A stretch of 20,553 bases of DNA from Lucifugimonas sp038150225 (GCA_038150225.1 JAYQWG010000034.1:1-20553); one strand, 5' to 3'. Shown: positions 1 to 8,942, numbered from the stretch's first letter. Notes: generated by a model not told the origin, from the letters alone. Translations and numbers: made by a program.

Positions 1-13
1 ATGGAGGATTAAA

Positions 14-48
14 GAACATCGGGAGGGGGTAATCCCCTCCCGATGTTC
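14..48. terminator. Perfect 15-bp hairpin, probable (bidirectional) terminator
   Basis: The 15-base arms at 14-28 and 34-48 are exact reverse complements around a 5-base loop, with a G/C-rich core. The hairpin lies about 40 bp beyond the gudD stop codon on the minus strand. The T-run is short on both sides (TTTAAT on the minus strand, GTTTG on the plus strand), so it is not a textbook U-tract terminator. Bases 1-12 read ATG GAG GAT TAA in one plus frame and could be the tail of a convergent gene off the left edge, which would make this a shared terminator. Confidence 0.65.
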
Positions 49-89
49 AGTTTGTCACCAGTTTGGTGGAGCTTGGGAGACTTACCCTC

Positions 90-1457
90 CTACCTCACCA
101 GTGCAGGTCGCTTGTTGTCGAACTCCCATCCTGGCACCAGGAACTGCATTGCAATCGCATCGTCACGTGCGCCCAGTCCATGCTCAAGATAGAGCTGGTG
201 CGCACGCTCGACAGCGTCCACGTCCAAATCGATGCCTAGCCCTGGCCTTGTCGGCACCTTGATCTGCCCGCCCTCAATCCTCAATGGATCTTTCGTCAGT
301 GCCTGACCGTCCTGCCATATCCAGTGCGTATCGATTGCGGTGATATCGCCAGGTGCCGCCGCGGCAACATGTGTGAACATCGCAAGTGAAATGTCGAAGT
401 GATTGTTTGAGTGTGATCCCCAGGTGAGACCCCAGTCGTGACACATCTGCGCAACTCGAACAGAACCTTGCATCGTCCAGAAGTGCGGATCTGCAAGCGG
501 AATGTCAACTGACTGCAGCATGACCGTGTGGCCCATCTCCCGCCAGTCAGTAGCGATCATGTTCGTTGCTGTGGGAAGACCCGTCGCACGGCGGAATTCG
601 GACATTACCTCGCGCCCGGAAAACCTGCCTTCGGCGCCGCACGGGTCTTCGGCATAGGCCAGCACATCGCCCTTGCCTTTGCAGAGCCTCACGGCGTCAT
701 CGAGCAACCACGCTCCGTTAGGATCGATGGTAACCCGAGCCTCCGGAAAGCGCTCTGCCAGCGCAGTCACTGCCTCGATCTCCTCTTCTCCTGTTAGCGC
801 GCCGCCTTTCAGCTTGAAGTCATAGAAGCCGTAGCGTTCCTGCGCCGCCTCCGCCAACCTCACGATCGATTCTGGCGTCAACGCTTCTTCGTTCCGAAGC
901 CTGAACCAACTGTTGCCAGCATCGGCTTCGGACCGGTAATCGAGGTCTGTCTTGTTGCGGTCTCCGACGAAGAACAGGTAGCCAAGCGCGTCGACTGCAT
1001 CCCGCTGCTTGCCCTCGCCAAGTAGTTCGGCAACGCTGAGGCCGAGGTACTTGCCTAGCAAATCGAGCAACGCCGCCTCGATGGCCGTGATGACGTGAAC
1101 CGTCGTTCGAAGGTCAAAGGTCTGAGCGCCCCGACCCCCCGAATCAAGGTGCGCATAGCGATCGCGTATAGCGTTAAGAGTGCCTCGGTAAGCGCCGATC
1201 TGGCTGCCAACGACATGGGCGGCACACTCCTCAAGCGTGTCCTTGATCTGTTCGCCGCCAGGGACTTCGCCAACGCCGACGTTCCCGGTCTCATCTTCGA
1301 TAATGACAACGTTGCGAGTGAAGTAAGGACCGTGGGCACCGCTCAGGTTGAGCAACATGCTGTCCTGTCCAGCCACAGGGACCACCCGCATTGAGACAGC
1401 CTTCGGCGAACCCAGCGTCGCCGCATGGACTCCGTTGTTAGATCCTGTTGCGCTCAT
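90..1457 (-). CDS. gudD: Glucarate dehydratase
   Basis: Cytoplasmic enolase-superfamily enzyme that dehydrates D-glucarate (and L-idarate) to 5-keto-4-deoxyglucarate, the first step of glucarate use. The product resembles E. coli GudD along its whole length. Numbered from a GTG at 1469, all expected residues are at a constant offset of 14 from E. coli: K219-x-K221, metal ligands D249, E274 and N303, and the H353/D380 dyad. The open frame reaches that GTG, but the only AGGAG (1473-1469) overlaps it. The ATG at 1457, with that AGGAG 11 nt upstream, is the better start and gives 455 aa (E. coli 446). No glucarate transporter or KDG-aldolase gene lies next to it. Arsenite efflux is the next gene upstream, so it may be a lone catabolic gene. 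Family assignment is secure; the exact substrate is inferred. Confidence 0.95.
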   Translation of the reverse strand: MSATGSNNGVHAATLGSPKAVSMRVVPVAGQDSMLLNLSGAHGPYFTRNVVIIEDETGNVGVGEVPGGEQIKDTLEECAAHVVGSQIGAYRGTLNAIRDRYAHLDSGGRGAQTFDLRTTVHVITAIEAALLDLLGKYLGLSVAELLGEGKQRDAVDALGYLFFVGDRNKTDLDYRSEADAGNSWFRLRNEEALTPESIVRLAEAAQERYGFYDFKLKGGALTGEEEIEAVTALAERFPEARVTIDPNGAWLLDDAVRLCKGKGDVLAYAEDPCGAEGRFSGREVMSEFRRATGLPTATNMIATDWREMGHTVMLQSVDIPLADPHFWTMQGSVRVAQMCHDWGLTWGSHSNNHFDISLAMFTHVAAAAPGDITAIDTHWIWQDGQALTKDPLRIEGGQIKVPTRPGLGIDLDVDAVERAHQLYLEHGLGARDDAIAMQFLVPGWEFDNKRPALVR

Positions 1458-1729
1458 CGATTCGGACACTCCTACTTCGGCAGTTTTTGCGAAAGATGGA
1501 GTCTATCTGGGAGTTGCTGCCGAGGCGAATGAGTCGGCTGGCCGTACGCCCTCGTCGGTCCGGGTGTAGGTTGCGACCGTGGCATCCGATGCACCGACCA
1601 ACCTGGACATTGCGGAGCAGCCCGCCCCAACCCTGAGGGCACTCAAACTACCTTCCGCCTTCCCCTCTCTCAGCAACTAAGAAGTGATGCTATTTTGCCC
1701 CGCCCACTAAGTTCTGTCAGGTCTCAGAA
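1458..1729. other. Intergenic: gudD upstream region and acr3 3' end
   Basis: This stretch lies between two same-strand genes. A 6-bp hairpin (arms 1711-1716 and 1725-1730) abuts the acr3 stop codon but has no following T-run, so I do not call it a terminator. The gudD promoter should lie here, but no convincing -35/-10 pair is visible. Open frames crossing the stretch look like random readings. Confidence 0.4.
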
Positions 1730-2842
1730 CTACTTGCTCTCGGGCTGTGATGGCGAACGGCTATACGACGTCAAACCGAATAGCAACCGACCCAACCAGA
1801 GTGACAGGTAAACAATCCCGACGAGAACTGGGACTTCGATCAGAGGACCAATGACGGTTGCGAAGGCCTCGCTGGAACTTATCCCGAAGACTCCGACAGC
1901 AACGGCGATTGCCAGTTCGAAGTTGTTCCCAGCTGCTGTGAAAGAAACCGCAGTGGTGTCTTCATAGCTGAGTCCGACACGCTTCGACAGGAAGAACGCA
2001 AGGGTAAACATCAGGACGAAGTACGCTACGAGTGGTGCCGCAACTCTCGCTACATCGCCAGGGGAATCGACGATTCGGTCGCCCTGACTGATGAACATGA
2101 TCACGATGGTGTAGAGAAGCCCGGCTAGGGCGAACGGTCCGAGACGCGGTACTACTCGCCCCTCGAACCATTCCCTGCCTTTTCTTCGTTCCAGCAAATA
2201 CCGCGTGATCACCGCGAGAACAAACGGGAATCCCAGGAACAGCAGAACGTTCCTGGCTATTTGCCACATCGAGATGTTGATAGATTCCGTGTCCTCTCCT
2301 AGCAATCCGGGTAGCACGGTGAGGAAGAAATAGCCGAGCACTGAGTAGAAGAAAATCTGGAATATCGAGTTGAGTGCGACCAAGAGCGCGGCTAATTCCT
2401 GGTTTCCCTTTGCGAGCATGTTCCAGATCAGAACCATGGCGATGCAGCGGGCGAGACCGACCATGATGAGACCGTTCCGGAATTCCGGATGGTCGGGAAG
2501 CATCACCCATGCCAGCCCGAACATGAGAAGCGGACCAACCACCCAGTTCAGGAATAGAGACAGAGACATCATCCTGGGCTGTGCGGTAAACCGGACCATA
2601 CGGCCGTACCTGACCTTCGCGAGGATCGGGTACATCATCCAGATCAACCCGATGCCGACTGGAAGTGAGACGTCAGTAAACCGGATTCGTTCAAGATCAT
2701 GCTTCAGGTCCGGTACAGCGTTGCCCAGCAACACACCGATTGCCATAGCGAGAACAATCCACAGTGGCAGGAATCTATCAAGGGTTGACAACCTGCTCGC
2801 TACCGGTGCGTTGTCCAGTCCTACCTCACTCTGCTCAGCCAT
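1730..2842 (-). CDS. acr3: Arsenite efflux permease, Acr3 family
   Basis: Ten-helix inner-membrane carrier of the BART superfamily that exports arsenite (some members antimonite) using the proton motive force. Its 370 aa are typical for Acr3. The family's two essential residues are present: C133 in GLARCIAMV and E309 in AGNNFELAIAVA, 176 residues apart as in Corynebacterium Acr3 (C129/E305). Hydrophobic segments run through most of the protein, with a soluble tail after about residue 356. The start is an ATG with AAGGAAGG about 12 nt upstream. There is no arsR or arsC beside it, so regulation and arsenate reduction must be encoded elsewhere or be absent. Family is certain; arsenite as substrate is very likely. 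Confidence 0.94.
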   Translation of the reverse strand: MAEQSEVGLDNAPVASRLSTLDRFLPLWIVLAMAIGVLLGNAVPDLKHDLERIRFTDVSLPVGIGLIWMMYPILAKVRYGRMVRFTAQPRMMSLSLFLNWVVGPLLMFGLAWVMLPDHPEFRNGLIMVGLARCIAMVLIWNMLAKGNQELAALLVALNSIFQIFFYSVLGYFFLTVLPGLLGEDTESINISMWQIARNVLLFLGFPFVLAVITRYLLERRKGREWFEGRVVPRLGPFALAGLLYTIVIMFISQGDRIVDSPGDVARVAAPLVAYFVLMFTLAFFLSKRVGLSYEDTTAVSFTAAGNNFELAIAVAVGVFGISSSEAFATVIGPLIEVPVLVGIVYLSLWLGRLLFGLTSYSRSPSQPESK

Positions 2843-3316
2843 TGAAAATAGCGACCTTCCTTGAATGGACCCAATGCAGATGGATCGATTCCGCGCTCGA
2901 GCGCCTGGTTAAGCGATCCGTTTGCACCGTCGACGCAATGAGCGTGTCTGTTTGATCCACGAAGCATGTCGTTCAACGTAAGACACAGAGCCTTCCGAAT
3001 CGAAAGAATTTACTGCTCGTCAAAGTGTAGCTAAACCCTGGACGTCGAGCTCGGATCGTTCAAGGGAATGTATTCGTCGCGCTACGAATTTCTGGAATCC
3101 GAGAGTCATTTCACTGGTAAAGTGGAAGATCAGAACTTGTCGCCGTACTTTCTATCGTTGGCTCCGGGCGGACATTCGTCCTTGGTCGCGGATGACGCTC
3201 CGTTGTGGGGCGCTACATGGAGCCGGGTATTGGACGGTTTCCTTCGACAGGCTCAGGACAGATATCAGTCCTGACACCATTGCCTCAACTGAACGAAATC
3301 GAATGAGTTCCGATTG
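2843..3316. other. Intergenic, 474 bp; doubtful short ORF and a dispersed-repeat-like hairpin
   Basis: No convincing gene is seen. An open frame at 3068-3274 (+, 68 aa) starts at an ATG directly after AAGGGA. It contains a GGHSSLV segment slightly like the C-terminus of an alpha/beta hydrolase. Its last codons come from the hairpin repeat at 3241-3274, which also supplies the stop. I treat it as a possible decayed fragment, not a gene. The acr3 promoter should lie near 2860-2960 on the minus strand, but I cannot point to it. Confidence 0.35.
3241..3274. repeat. Short hairpin repeat unit (CTTCGACAGGCTCAGGACAG type)
   Basis: The stretch holds the motif CTTCGACAGGCTCAGGACAG. The arms TCAGGAC (3253-3259) and GTCCTGA (3268-3274) can fold with an 8-nt loop. 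From memory, this motif is widely scattered between genes in many environmental bacterial genomes, where it yields spurious LRQAQD peptides. Weaker look-alikes occur near 13075-13105 and 14890-14912. Confidence 0.5.
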
Positions 3317-4891
3317 CTACCCCTCTTCCGGGTACACCGGTTCCTCGAAAGGGTAAAGGGGGATTCGACGCCGGTGGTATTCGAATGTTTCCAGGTCGGC
3401 GGTTGTTACTCCAGGTGTGTTGACCAGGATGATTTCAGAGGCGATCGGCTGGTAGGCAGGTCGAGGTGAGCTGACTCCCTTGGCGACCACTATCTTGTAG
3501 TCCTCGGGATGAACTCCCATTGAGTACATTTGCGCCCGCGCTGTGTTGCCAGATCGGTTCGAGGTAAGAAGCAGAGTCTTTCCATCGGTTGTGTCGAACC
3601 GAACGCGCTTGCCATCGTCGTAAAAGCGACCCCCACCGTGAGTGGGTCGGGTTTCTTCGTACGGTCCGTCGTCGATCTTGTTGACCACACCGACCACCCG
3701 AATCGGCTCACCGTGCATGTCGTCGGTCGTGCCACCAACATCAAGCGAAATTTCTGCGCCAACGCCAGCTTTCACACATGCCTCGACGGACTCTGGATCG
3801 TAAAGACTTTGAAGATATCCATCGATCCCCATCTCCATGGCAACTTTCAAAATGTGAGTTGAATCGGCAGAGGATCCTCCGCCAATGTTGTCGCCAACAT
3901 CCATTAGAACGACTGGACCCAAATGTGAGTGCTCAGATTCCTCCATCTCAGGCAGGGCAGAACCGTCAGTTGGCACAAAATTTTGTGCACCATCAGGTTT
4001 AGGTCCTTTATAGATTTCAAGAGCGGATTCCAGAGCTCCGCGAATCGTAGACACCGGTTTGTTTAGATCGGCGCGCTTCGGCCAGGCTCGTTCAGCCATG
4101 CCCTTTGCCACCGACTCGGCAAGATCAGGATCGTTGTCTGTAATTGCGATCCAGGACATCCCCATTTCATCAACGTCGGCGTACGGGTAGCCCTCGGCGA
4201 TTGATGTGTCGAGAACTCCGTCGATTTCGTTAGAAGCAACACAATCGTCGACAAGTCCCTTCATAGGTTCCTGACCAGTGAATTGCTTGACGATGTTCAC
4301 AAGCATCGGGGGCATTTCGATGAACTGGGTCGGCTTAATTTCACCTTTAGCTGTTTGATAAATCAGCTCTGCGGTTTTCTTGCCTCGGAGCTTGGCATCG
4401 AGGTGCGGGCAGGTCCTCCAAACGATACAAACGTCTGTGTTGGCGACCGTTGCTTTCGACACATTGGCGTGCATGTCGAAGGTGATACCAACCGGAATTT
4501 CTGGTCCAACTATTTCTCGCACAGCGCGGGTGAACTCCCCGTCCATGTCAGGGAATTCCTCCGACACGGCAGCCCCATGATTTGCAATTAGCACTGCGTC
4601 CCACGGACCGTGGTCTCGCAACATCCCGAACATTTCAGAGGAAAGCCGGTCGTAGGCGTCCTTCGTGATCGTTCCTATGGGACCTGTGCGGGCGTACATC
4701 AGGGGCACGATTTCAAAATCAAGCTCCGCGGCAGCTTCGACGTACCCGGCAATTGTGTACTCGGAAGTTGCGAACCGATCGAGGATTTGCTGTCCGCGTT
4801 CGATGATTCGCTCTTCGAATGCTTCGTAAGTTGCTGGCACGATCGAAAAGGTGTTTGTTTCGTGCGAAATGCCTAGTAGTGCGAATCTCAA
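3317..4891 (-). CDS. M81 family metallopeptidase (MlrC / microcystinase C-like)
   Basis: Zinc metallopeptidase-fold protein (DUF1485 N-terminal plus MlrC C-terminal domains). The namesake MlrC cleaves linearised microcystin, but most relatives are in small-molecule catabolic clusters with unknown substrates. Visible signatures are SHETNTF at residues 9-15, H105 in NHGAA, D139-x-H141 in FDMHAN and H163 in CPHLD. The 34- and 22-residue spacings match the MlrC metal site as I recall it. At 524 aa it is of normal family length or slightly long. The start is TTG at 4891, with GGAG 7 nt upstream and the family motif beginning at once (MRFALLGISHETNT). It is divergent from the ABC exporter genes. 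No toxin-degradation partners (mlrA, B or D) are nearby, so a microcystin role is not supported. Confidence 0.9.
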   Translation of the reverse strand: MRFALLGISHETNTFSIVPATYEAFEERIIERGQQILDRFATSEYTIAGYVEAAAELDFEIVPLMYARTGPIGTITKDAYDRLSSEMFGMLRDHGPWDAVLIANHGAAVSEEFPDMDGEFTRAVREIVGPEIPVGITFDMHANVSKATVANTDVCIVWRTCPHLDAKLRGKKTAELIYQTAKGEIKPTQFIEMPPMLVNIVKQFTGQEPMKGLVDDCVASNEIDGVLDTSIAEGYPYADVDEMGMSWIAITDNDPDLAESVAKGMAERAWPKRADLNKPVSTIRGALESALEIYKGPKPDGAQNFVPTDGSALPEMEESEHSHLGPVVLMDVGDNIGGGSSADSTHILKVAMEMGIDGYLQSLYDPESVEACVKAGVGAEISLDVGGTTDDMHGEPIRVVGVVNKIDDGPYEETRPTHGGGRFYDDGKRVRFDTTDGKTLLLTSNRSGNTARAQMYSMGVHPEDYKIVVAKGVSSPRPAYQPIASEIILVNTPGVTTADLETFEYHRRRIPLYPFEEPVYPEEG

Positions 4892-5193
4892 AATATTTCT
4901 CCGAGGGCTGGATTGAATGAGGGCGATGATAAGCGCACCGACTCAGTCGTTCACGCGAAAACACGTGAGATTTACGTACATTCGGACTTCACACAGCAAC
5001 AGTTTTATTCGGTTTCCCAGTGCATAAATTGAACTCTATACCGGTGTTTTGTTCGGGAAACTCCGCGACGGTCGCATCGAAGACCTTCCTCGTATCCATA
5101 GGAGTACACTTGCGCCGGAACCCGAAAATTGGCCATTAGTTCCTGCGCGATTCGCACTTTCTGGCCAATAGAGAAAGGCAGCCCTTATCAGGC
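4892..5193. other. Divergent promoter region between the M81 gene and the ABC exporter
   Basis: About 300 bp without a gene. It carries an imperfect palindrome TCACG-N8-CGTGA at 4951-4968, close upstream of the M81 start. It also has a 9-codon TTG-initiated frame at 5110-5139 preceded by AGGAG, and an 8-bp inverted repeat at 5128-5169 (listed separately). Both divergent promoters must lie here, though no clear -35/-10 boxes stand out. Confidence 0.4.
5128..5169 (+). promoter_or_regulatory. Inverted repeat upstream of the ABC exporter genes
   Basis: ATTGGCCA at 5128-5135 is exactly complementary to TGGCCAAT at 5162-5169, 24 nt before the ATG of the first ABC gene. Each half also carries a GGCC palindrome, so it could be a pair of operator half-sites or the base of a hairpin with a 26-nt loop. 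A regulatory role is inferred only from position and symmetry. Confidence 0.35.
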
Positions 5194-7047
5194 ATGACCC
5201 AGACCGTACCGTCAGAAAAAATTCGCGAGCGCAGGAACCGACGAAGTACCCGCACCCGAATTACTGACATAGGTCCAACGGGTGCCGGGGTTGTCTGGCG
5301 AATCACCTTAATTACGCTCCAGTTCAAGTGGCACTTCGCAGGTGCTGCACTGGCCGCCGTATTTTCCGCCATCATTTTCCTGTTTATTCCTCGATTGCTC
5401 GGTGAGGGAGTCGACCAGGCATTCACGCTGATCCAAGAAGGCGACTTCACCCGGGGTGAAATTGAAGACCTTCTCTGGCGAACCGCGATATTTGTGGTGA
5501 TCTTCGGATTCTCACGTGGAATATTCGGGTTTATCCAGATGTTCCTAGGCGACACCTTGAGCCAACGAGTTTCAAACCGTCTGCGAATGATCTACTTCGA
5601 TCAACTACAGGCACAGAGTTTCAGTTTTTACGACTCAGTTCACACCGGGCAGTTGATGTCGCGTGGACTTTCGGACATCGAAGGCGTGCGGATGTTTGTC
5701 CAGACCGGATTGGTACAGACGTTCCGAGTCGCTGTAATGGTGATCGCTGCCGCTGTCTTTATGGTCATGATCGACTGGCAACTAGCACTTATTAGTCTTG
5801 GATTCGTACCGTTCCTCGTGTTTCGAAGTGCCCGGTTACGGCTCCAGTTGAGGAAAACATGGCGACAAATTCAGGATGCACTCGGTGATCTGACCACCAC
5901 GATGCAAGAGAATCTTGCGGGGGTTCGAGTTGTCAGGGCGTTCTCGGCACAAAAATTTGAAGAAGATAAGTTCGATGTAACCGCTCGCGAGGTGGTCGGG
6001 CTCCGGCTTGAAGCTGCGCGGCAACATGCGAAGGGTGGCGGATCAATTTCGTTCGCATTCCTGATCGCGTGGGCAGCGCTACTGTGGCTGGGTGGGATGA
6101 AAGTGATCGACGGTCACATGACCGTTGGTGAACTTACGCAGTTCTTTGCATTTCTCGCACTCCTTCGATTCCCGGTGCGAATGATGATGATGATCGTGAA
6201 CTCGACCGCCCGTGCGACATCAGCAGGTGGTCGGATTTTTGAAGTGCTAGATCTGCCTTCCAAAATTGCCGACGGTGCAAACGCCCAACCGCTCGAGGTG
6301 ACCAACGGGGTTGTTCGATTCGACAACGTTACTTTTGGCTATAAGGACGCTCCCGCGTTGAAGGACGTGTCTTTCGAGGCAACCCCAACCCATTCGATCG
6401 GAATTGTTGGTCCACCGGGCAGCGGAAAATCTTCGATCGCCAATCTCGTTCCACGTTTCTATGATCCGGACAGCGGCGAAGTGACCATTGATGGAACGCC
6501 AGTTGATTCAGTTACCGTCGAATCAGCACGCAGAGCGGTAGGGCTTGTTGAGCAAGACCCGTTCCTTTTCGACGGTTCGATTAAAGACAACATTCGCTAC
6601 GGCGACCCGTACGCCGATGACGAATCCGTGATCGAAGCCGCAAAGGTCGCTCAAATTCACGATTTCATTTCAAACCTACCAGAAAGCTACGAGACGATTA
6701 TTGGTGAACGTGGAGTTGGTCTGTCTGGCGGGCAACGTCAGCGAGTTGCGATTGCAAGAACGCTTCTTAGAAACCCGAAGATTCTAATCTTCGACGACTC
6801 GACTTCAAGCGTCGACGCCGGCACTGATGCACGGATTCGAGTCGCACTTGACCAAATGCCTGGCGACCACACCGTGATAACGATTGCGCACCGTCTCAGC
6901 TCACTCCAACGCTCCGACGAAATACTGGTTCTCGAGCGCGGATCGGTCGTGGAGCGTGGTTCTCACGACGAATTACTGGCTAGCGACACTCAGTACAAAG
7001 CGTTGTGGGAACTGCAACAAAAAGAAAGCCTGGGTTTGAGCGAATAA
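5194..7047 (+). CDS. ABC exporter half-transporter, degenerate-site subunit
   Basis: Type IV ABC exporter half (multidrug/lipid exporter family): a six-helix membrane domain (about residues 35-340) fused to an ATPase (about 370-617). Walker A is GPPGSGKS at 406-413, the Q-loop is Q454, the signature LSGGQ is at 510-514 and the switch histidine is H566. The Walker B aspartate D534 is followed by D535, where consuming sites have glutamate. This is the mark of the degenerate half in heterodimers such as TM287/TM288 and BmrC/BmrD. Its stop overlaps the next start (TAATG), so the partner is translationally coupled. A long Arg-rich cytosolic N-terminus precedes the first helix. The ATG at 5194 has only a weak upstream AAAGG. 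Substrate unknown; drugs, lipids or peptides are possible. Confidence 0.93.
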   Translation: MTQTVPSEKIRERRNRRSTRTRITDIGPTGAGVVWRITLITLQFKWHFAGAALAAVFSAIIFLFIPRLLGEGVDQAFTLIQEGDFTRGEIEDLLWRTAIFVVIFGFSRGIFGFIQMFLGDTLSQRVSNRLRMIYFDQLQAQSFSFYDSVHTGQLMSRGLSDIEGVRMFVQTGLVQTFRVAVMVIAAAVFMVMIDWQLALISLGFVPFLVFRSARLRLQLRKTWRQIQDALGDLTTTMQENLAGVRVVRAFSAQKFEEDKFDVTAREVVGLRLEAARQHAKGGGSISFAFLIAWAALLWLGGMKVIDGHMTVGELTQFFAFLALLRFPVRMMMMIVNSTARATSAGGRIFEVLDLPSKIADGANAQPLEVTNGVVRFDNVTFGYKDAPALKDVSFEATPTHSIGIVGPPGSGKSSIANLVPRFYDPDSGEVTIDGTPVDSVTVESARRAVGLVEQDPFLFDGSIKDNIRYGDPYADDESVIEAAKVAQIHDFISNLPESYETIIGERGVGLSGGQRQRVAIARTLLRNPKILIFDDSTSSVDAGTDARIRVALDQMPGDHTVITIAHRLSSLQRSDEILVLERGSVVERGSHDELLASDTQYKALWELQQKESLGLSE

Positions 7048-8942
7048 TGTCGACCGTTTCAGGCGAAGGTAACACTCGCGAACACTCACGGAGGCGACCC
7101 GCCAACGTAGAGGAAGAGCACAAGCAGCTTCATGAGTCTGACGAGGAGATGTTCAGTCAGCTCGACTCGACTGTTTTCAAGCGCTTCTTCTACTACTCAC
7201 GTCCGCACCGTCGCAAAATGCTGATTGCACTGATCGCGGTGATCGGTTTCACCCTCGCAAATCTTGCTACCCCGCTGATGGTGAAGATTGGAATCGATAG
7301 TGCGATTACGACTGGTGACACTGAACTGCTCGCGATAATTGGTGTCGCAATGCTCGCCAACGCGGTCCTGTACTGGGTTTCGATGTATTTCCAACGGGTA
7401 TTGATTTCTGAAGCGGCACTCGAAGTTTTGTATGACATACGCGCCGATATGTTTTTGCAGTTGCAACGATTGGCGTTGTCGTTCTCAGACAAAACTCCCA
7501 TTGGCTCGTTAATGGCGCGGATGTTCGGTGACGTCGGTGCGCTTCAAGAGATGCTCGAATCTTCAATTGAAGTCATTGGCGACGTGCTGACTCTCGTCGG
7601 CATCATCGTGATTATGTTGATTCTCGACTTCCAGCTTGGGTTGATCGCACTGGCTACAATGCCACTCCTGTTGATCATCCGGTTCGTATGGCAACCGTTC
7701 GCGCGCAGAGCGTTCCTTGTGATGCGTCGCAACTCTTCGATTGTTGGCGTGTATCTCGACCAAAACGTGTCAGGGATTCGCGTTGTTCAGGCGATGAACC
7801 GACAGCCTGAAAACCACGGAGTTATGAACGGCAAAGTTGTGACGTTCTTTTGGTCTGCTGTCAGAGCGGCTCGACTTGGCGGAATTCTGATGCCATCGGT
7901 GGAGTTGTTGACCGGCATCGCGCTTGCGGTCGTTATCGTGATGGGTGGAGCAAGGGTTCTTGACGGCACCCTCGAAGTCGGTGTGATGATCGCCTTCTTG
8001 CTCTACGTGCAAAGGTTCTTCGAGCCGATCCGAACCCTGACGATGCACTATGCGGTTCTGCAGCGCGCTGTTGCTTCGGGTCATCGAATTTTTGAACTTC
8101 TCGACATCCCGGTTGAGATCAAAGACAAGCCGGACGCCAAACCGATTGGAGACATAGACGGCCGAGTTGAATTCAAGAACGTGACGTTTGGGTATGATCC
8201 TGAGCGCCCGGTGCTTCGAGATATCAACCTTGAAATTGAGCCGGGTCAAACTGTCGCAATCGTAGGTCCGACCGGTTCAGGAAAGACCAGTCTTACAGCT
8301 CTTGCCCACCGCTTTTACGACGTGCAGGAAGGTGCCGTATTGATCGATGGAACCGACATTCGCGATGTCACCCAGGAATCAATCGGTCGAGTTATGGGGA
8401 TGGTGCTTCAAGAGCCGTTCCTGTTCTCGAAATCGATCCTTGAGAATGTTCTGTACAACACGCCCGGTGCAACCGAAGAAGATGCGGTAAACGCGTGCAA
8501 GGTGATCGGTGCTCATGAGTTCATTTCGGAACTACCGGAAGGATATGAAACCGTTCTTGAACAACGTGGCTCTAACCTATCGGTAGGACAGCGGCAGCTA
8601 TTGAGCTTCGCCCGTGCGCTTGTTGCAGACCCCAAAATTCTCGTCTTGGATGAGGCAACTGCAAACATCGATAGCTACACCGAGCAAATCGTCCAACAGG
8701 CGCTCCAGCAATTGTTGGCGAACCGAACTGCACTGGTCATCGCCCACAGGCTTTCGACCATTCGGAATGCTGACCAAATTGTGGTGGTGGAGAATGGGAG
8801 GATCATTGAGAAGGGCACTCACGACGAGTTGCTTGAATTGGACGGTCTTTATGCAAGACTATGGTCTACGACCTACTCGTCGTTTGATGACATTGCCGAC
8901 AACGCCGATACCTTGATCGGGAATCCGCAAACGGCGACGTAA
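7047..8942 (+). CDS. ABC exporter half-transporter, catalytic-site subunit
   Basis: Second half of the heterodimeric exporter. The open frame extends to a GTG at 7005, but the ATG at 7047 overlaps the previous stop by one base (TAATG) and is the natural coupled start, giving 631 aa. A charged N-terminal stretch of about 50 residues precedes six helices and an ATPase domain. Numbered from that ATG: Walker A GPTGSGKT at 407-414, Q455, signature LSVGQ at 511-515, Walker B D535 with catalytic E536, and switch H567. The signature departs from LSGGQ (Val for Gly) and faces the partner's degenerate Walker B. The intact E536 pairs with the partner's canonical LSGGQ. This is the complementary asymmetry expected of a TM288/BmrD-type subunit. 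Substrate unknown. Confidence 0.93.
   Translation: MSTVSGEGNTREHSRRRPANVEEEHKQLHESDEEMFSQLDSTVFKRFFYYSRPHRRKMLIALIAVIGFTLANLATPLMVKIGIDSAITTGDTELLAIIGVAMLANAVLYWVSMYFQRVLISEAALEVLYDIRADMFLQLQRLALSFSDKTPIGSLMARMFGDVGALQEMLESSIEVIGDVLTLVGIIVIMLILDFQLGLIALATMPLLLIIRFVWQPFARRAFLVMRRNSSIVGVYLDQNVSGIRVVQAMNRQPENHGVMNGKVVTFFWSAVRAARLGGILMPSVELLTGIALAVVIVMGGARVLDGTLEVGVMIAFLLYVQRFFEPIRTLTMHYAVLQRAVASGHRIFELLDIPVEIKDKPDAKPIGDIDGRVEFKNVTFGYDPERPVLRDINLEIEPGQTVAIVGPTGSGKTSLTALAHRFYDVQEGAVLIDGTDIRDVTQESIGRVMGMVLQEPFLFSKSILENVLYNTPGATEEDAVNACKVIGAHEFISELPEGYETVLEQRGSNLSVGQRQLLSFARALVADPKILVLDEATANIDSYTEQIVQQALQQLLANRTALVIAHRLSTIRNADQIVVVENGRIIEKGTHDELLELDGLYARLWSTTYSSFDDIADNADTLIGNPQTAT

Noticed and set aside
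3068..3274. 68-aa plus-strand ORF between acr3 and the M81 gene
   Set aside because: Its end is formed by a dispersed repeat and no family is recognisable beyond a vague GGHSSLV hint, so it is described as intergenic content only.
3317..4891. Microcystin degradation (mlr) cluster
   Set aside because: Only an M81/MlrC-like gene is present. No mlrA, mlrB or mlrD is nearby, and M81 proteins are common outside toxin degradation.
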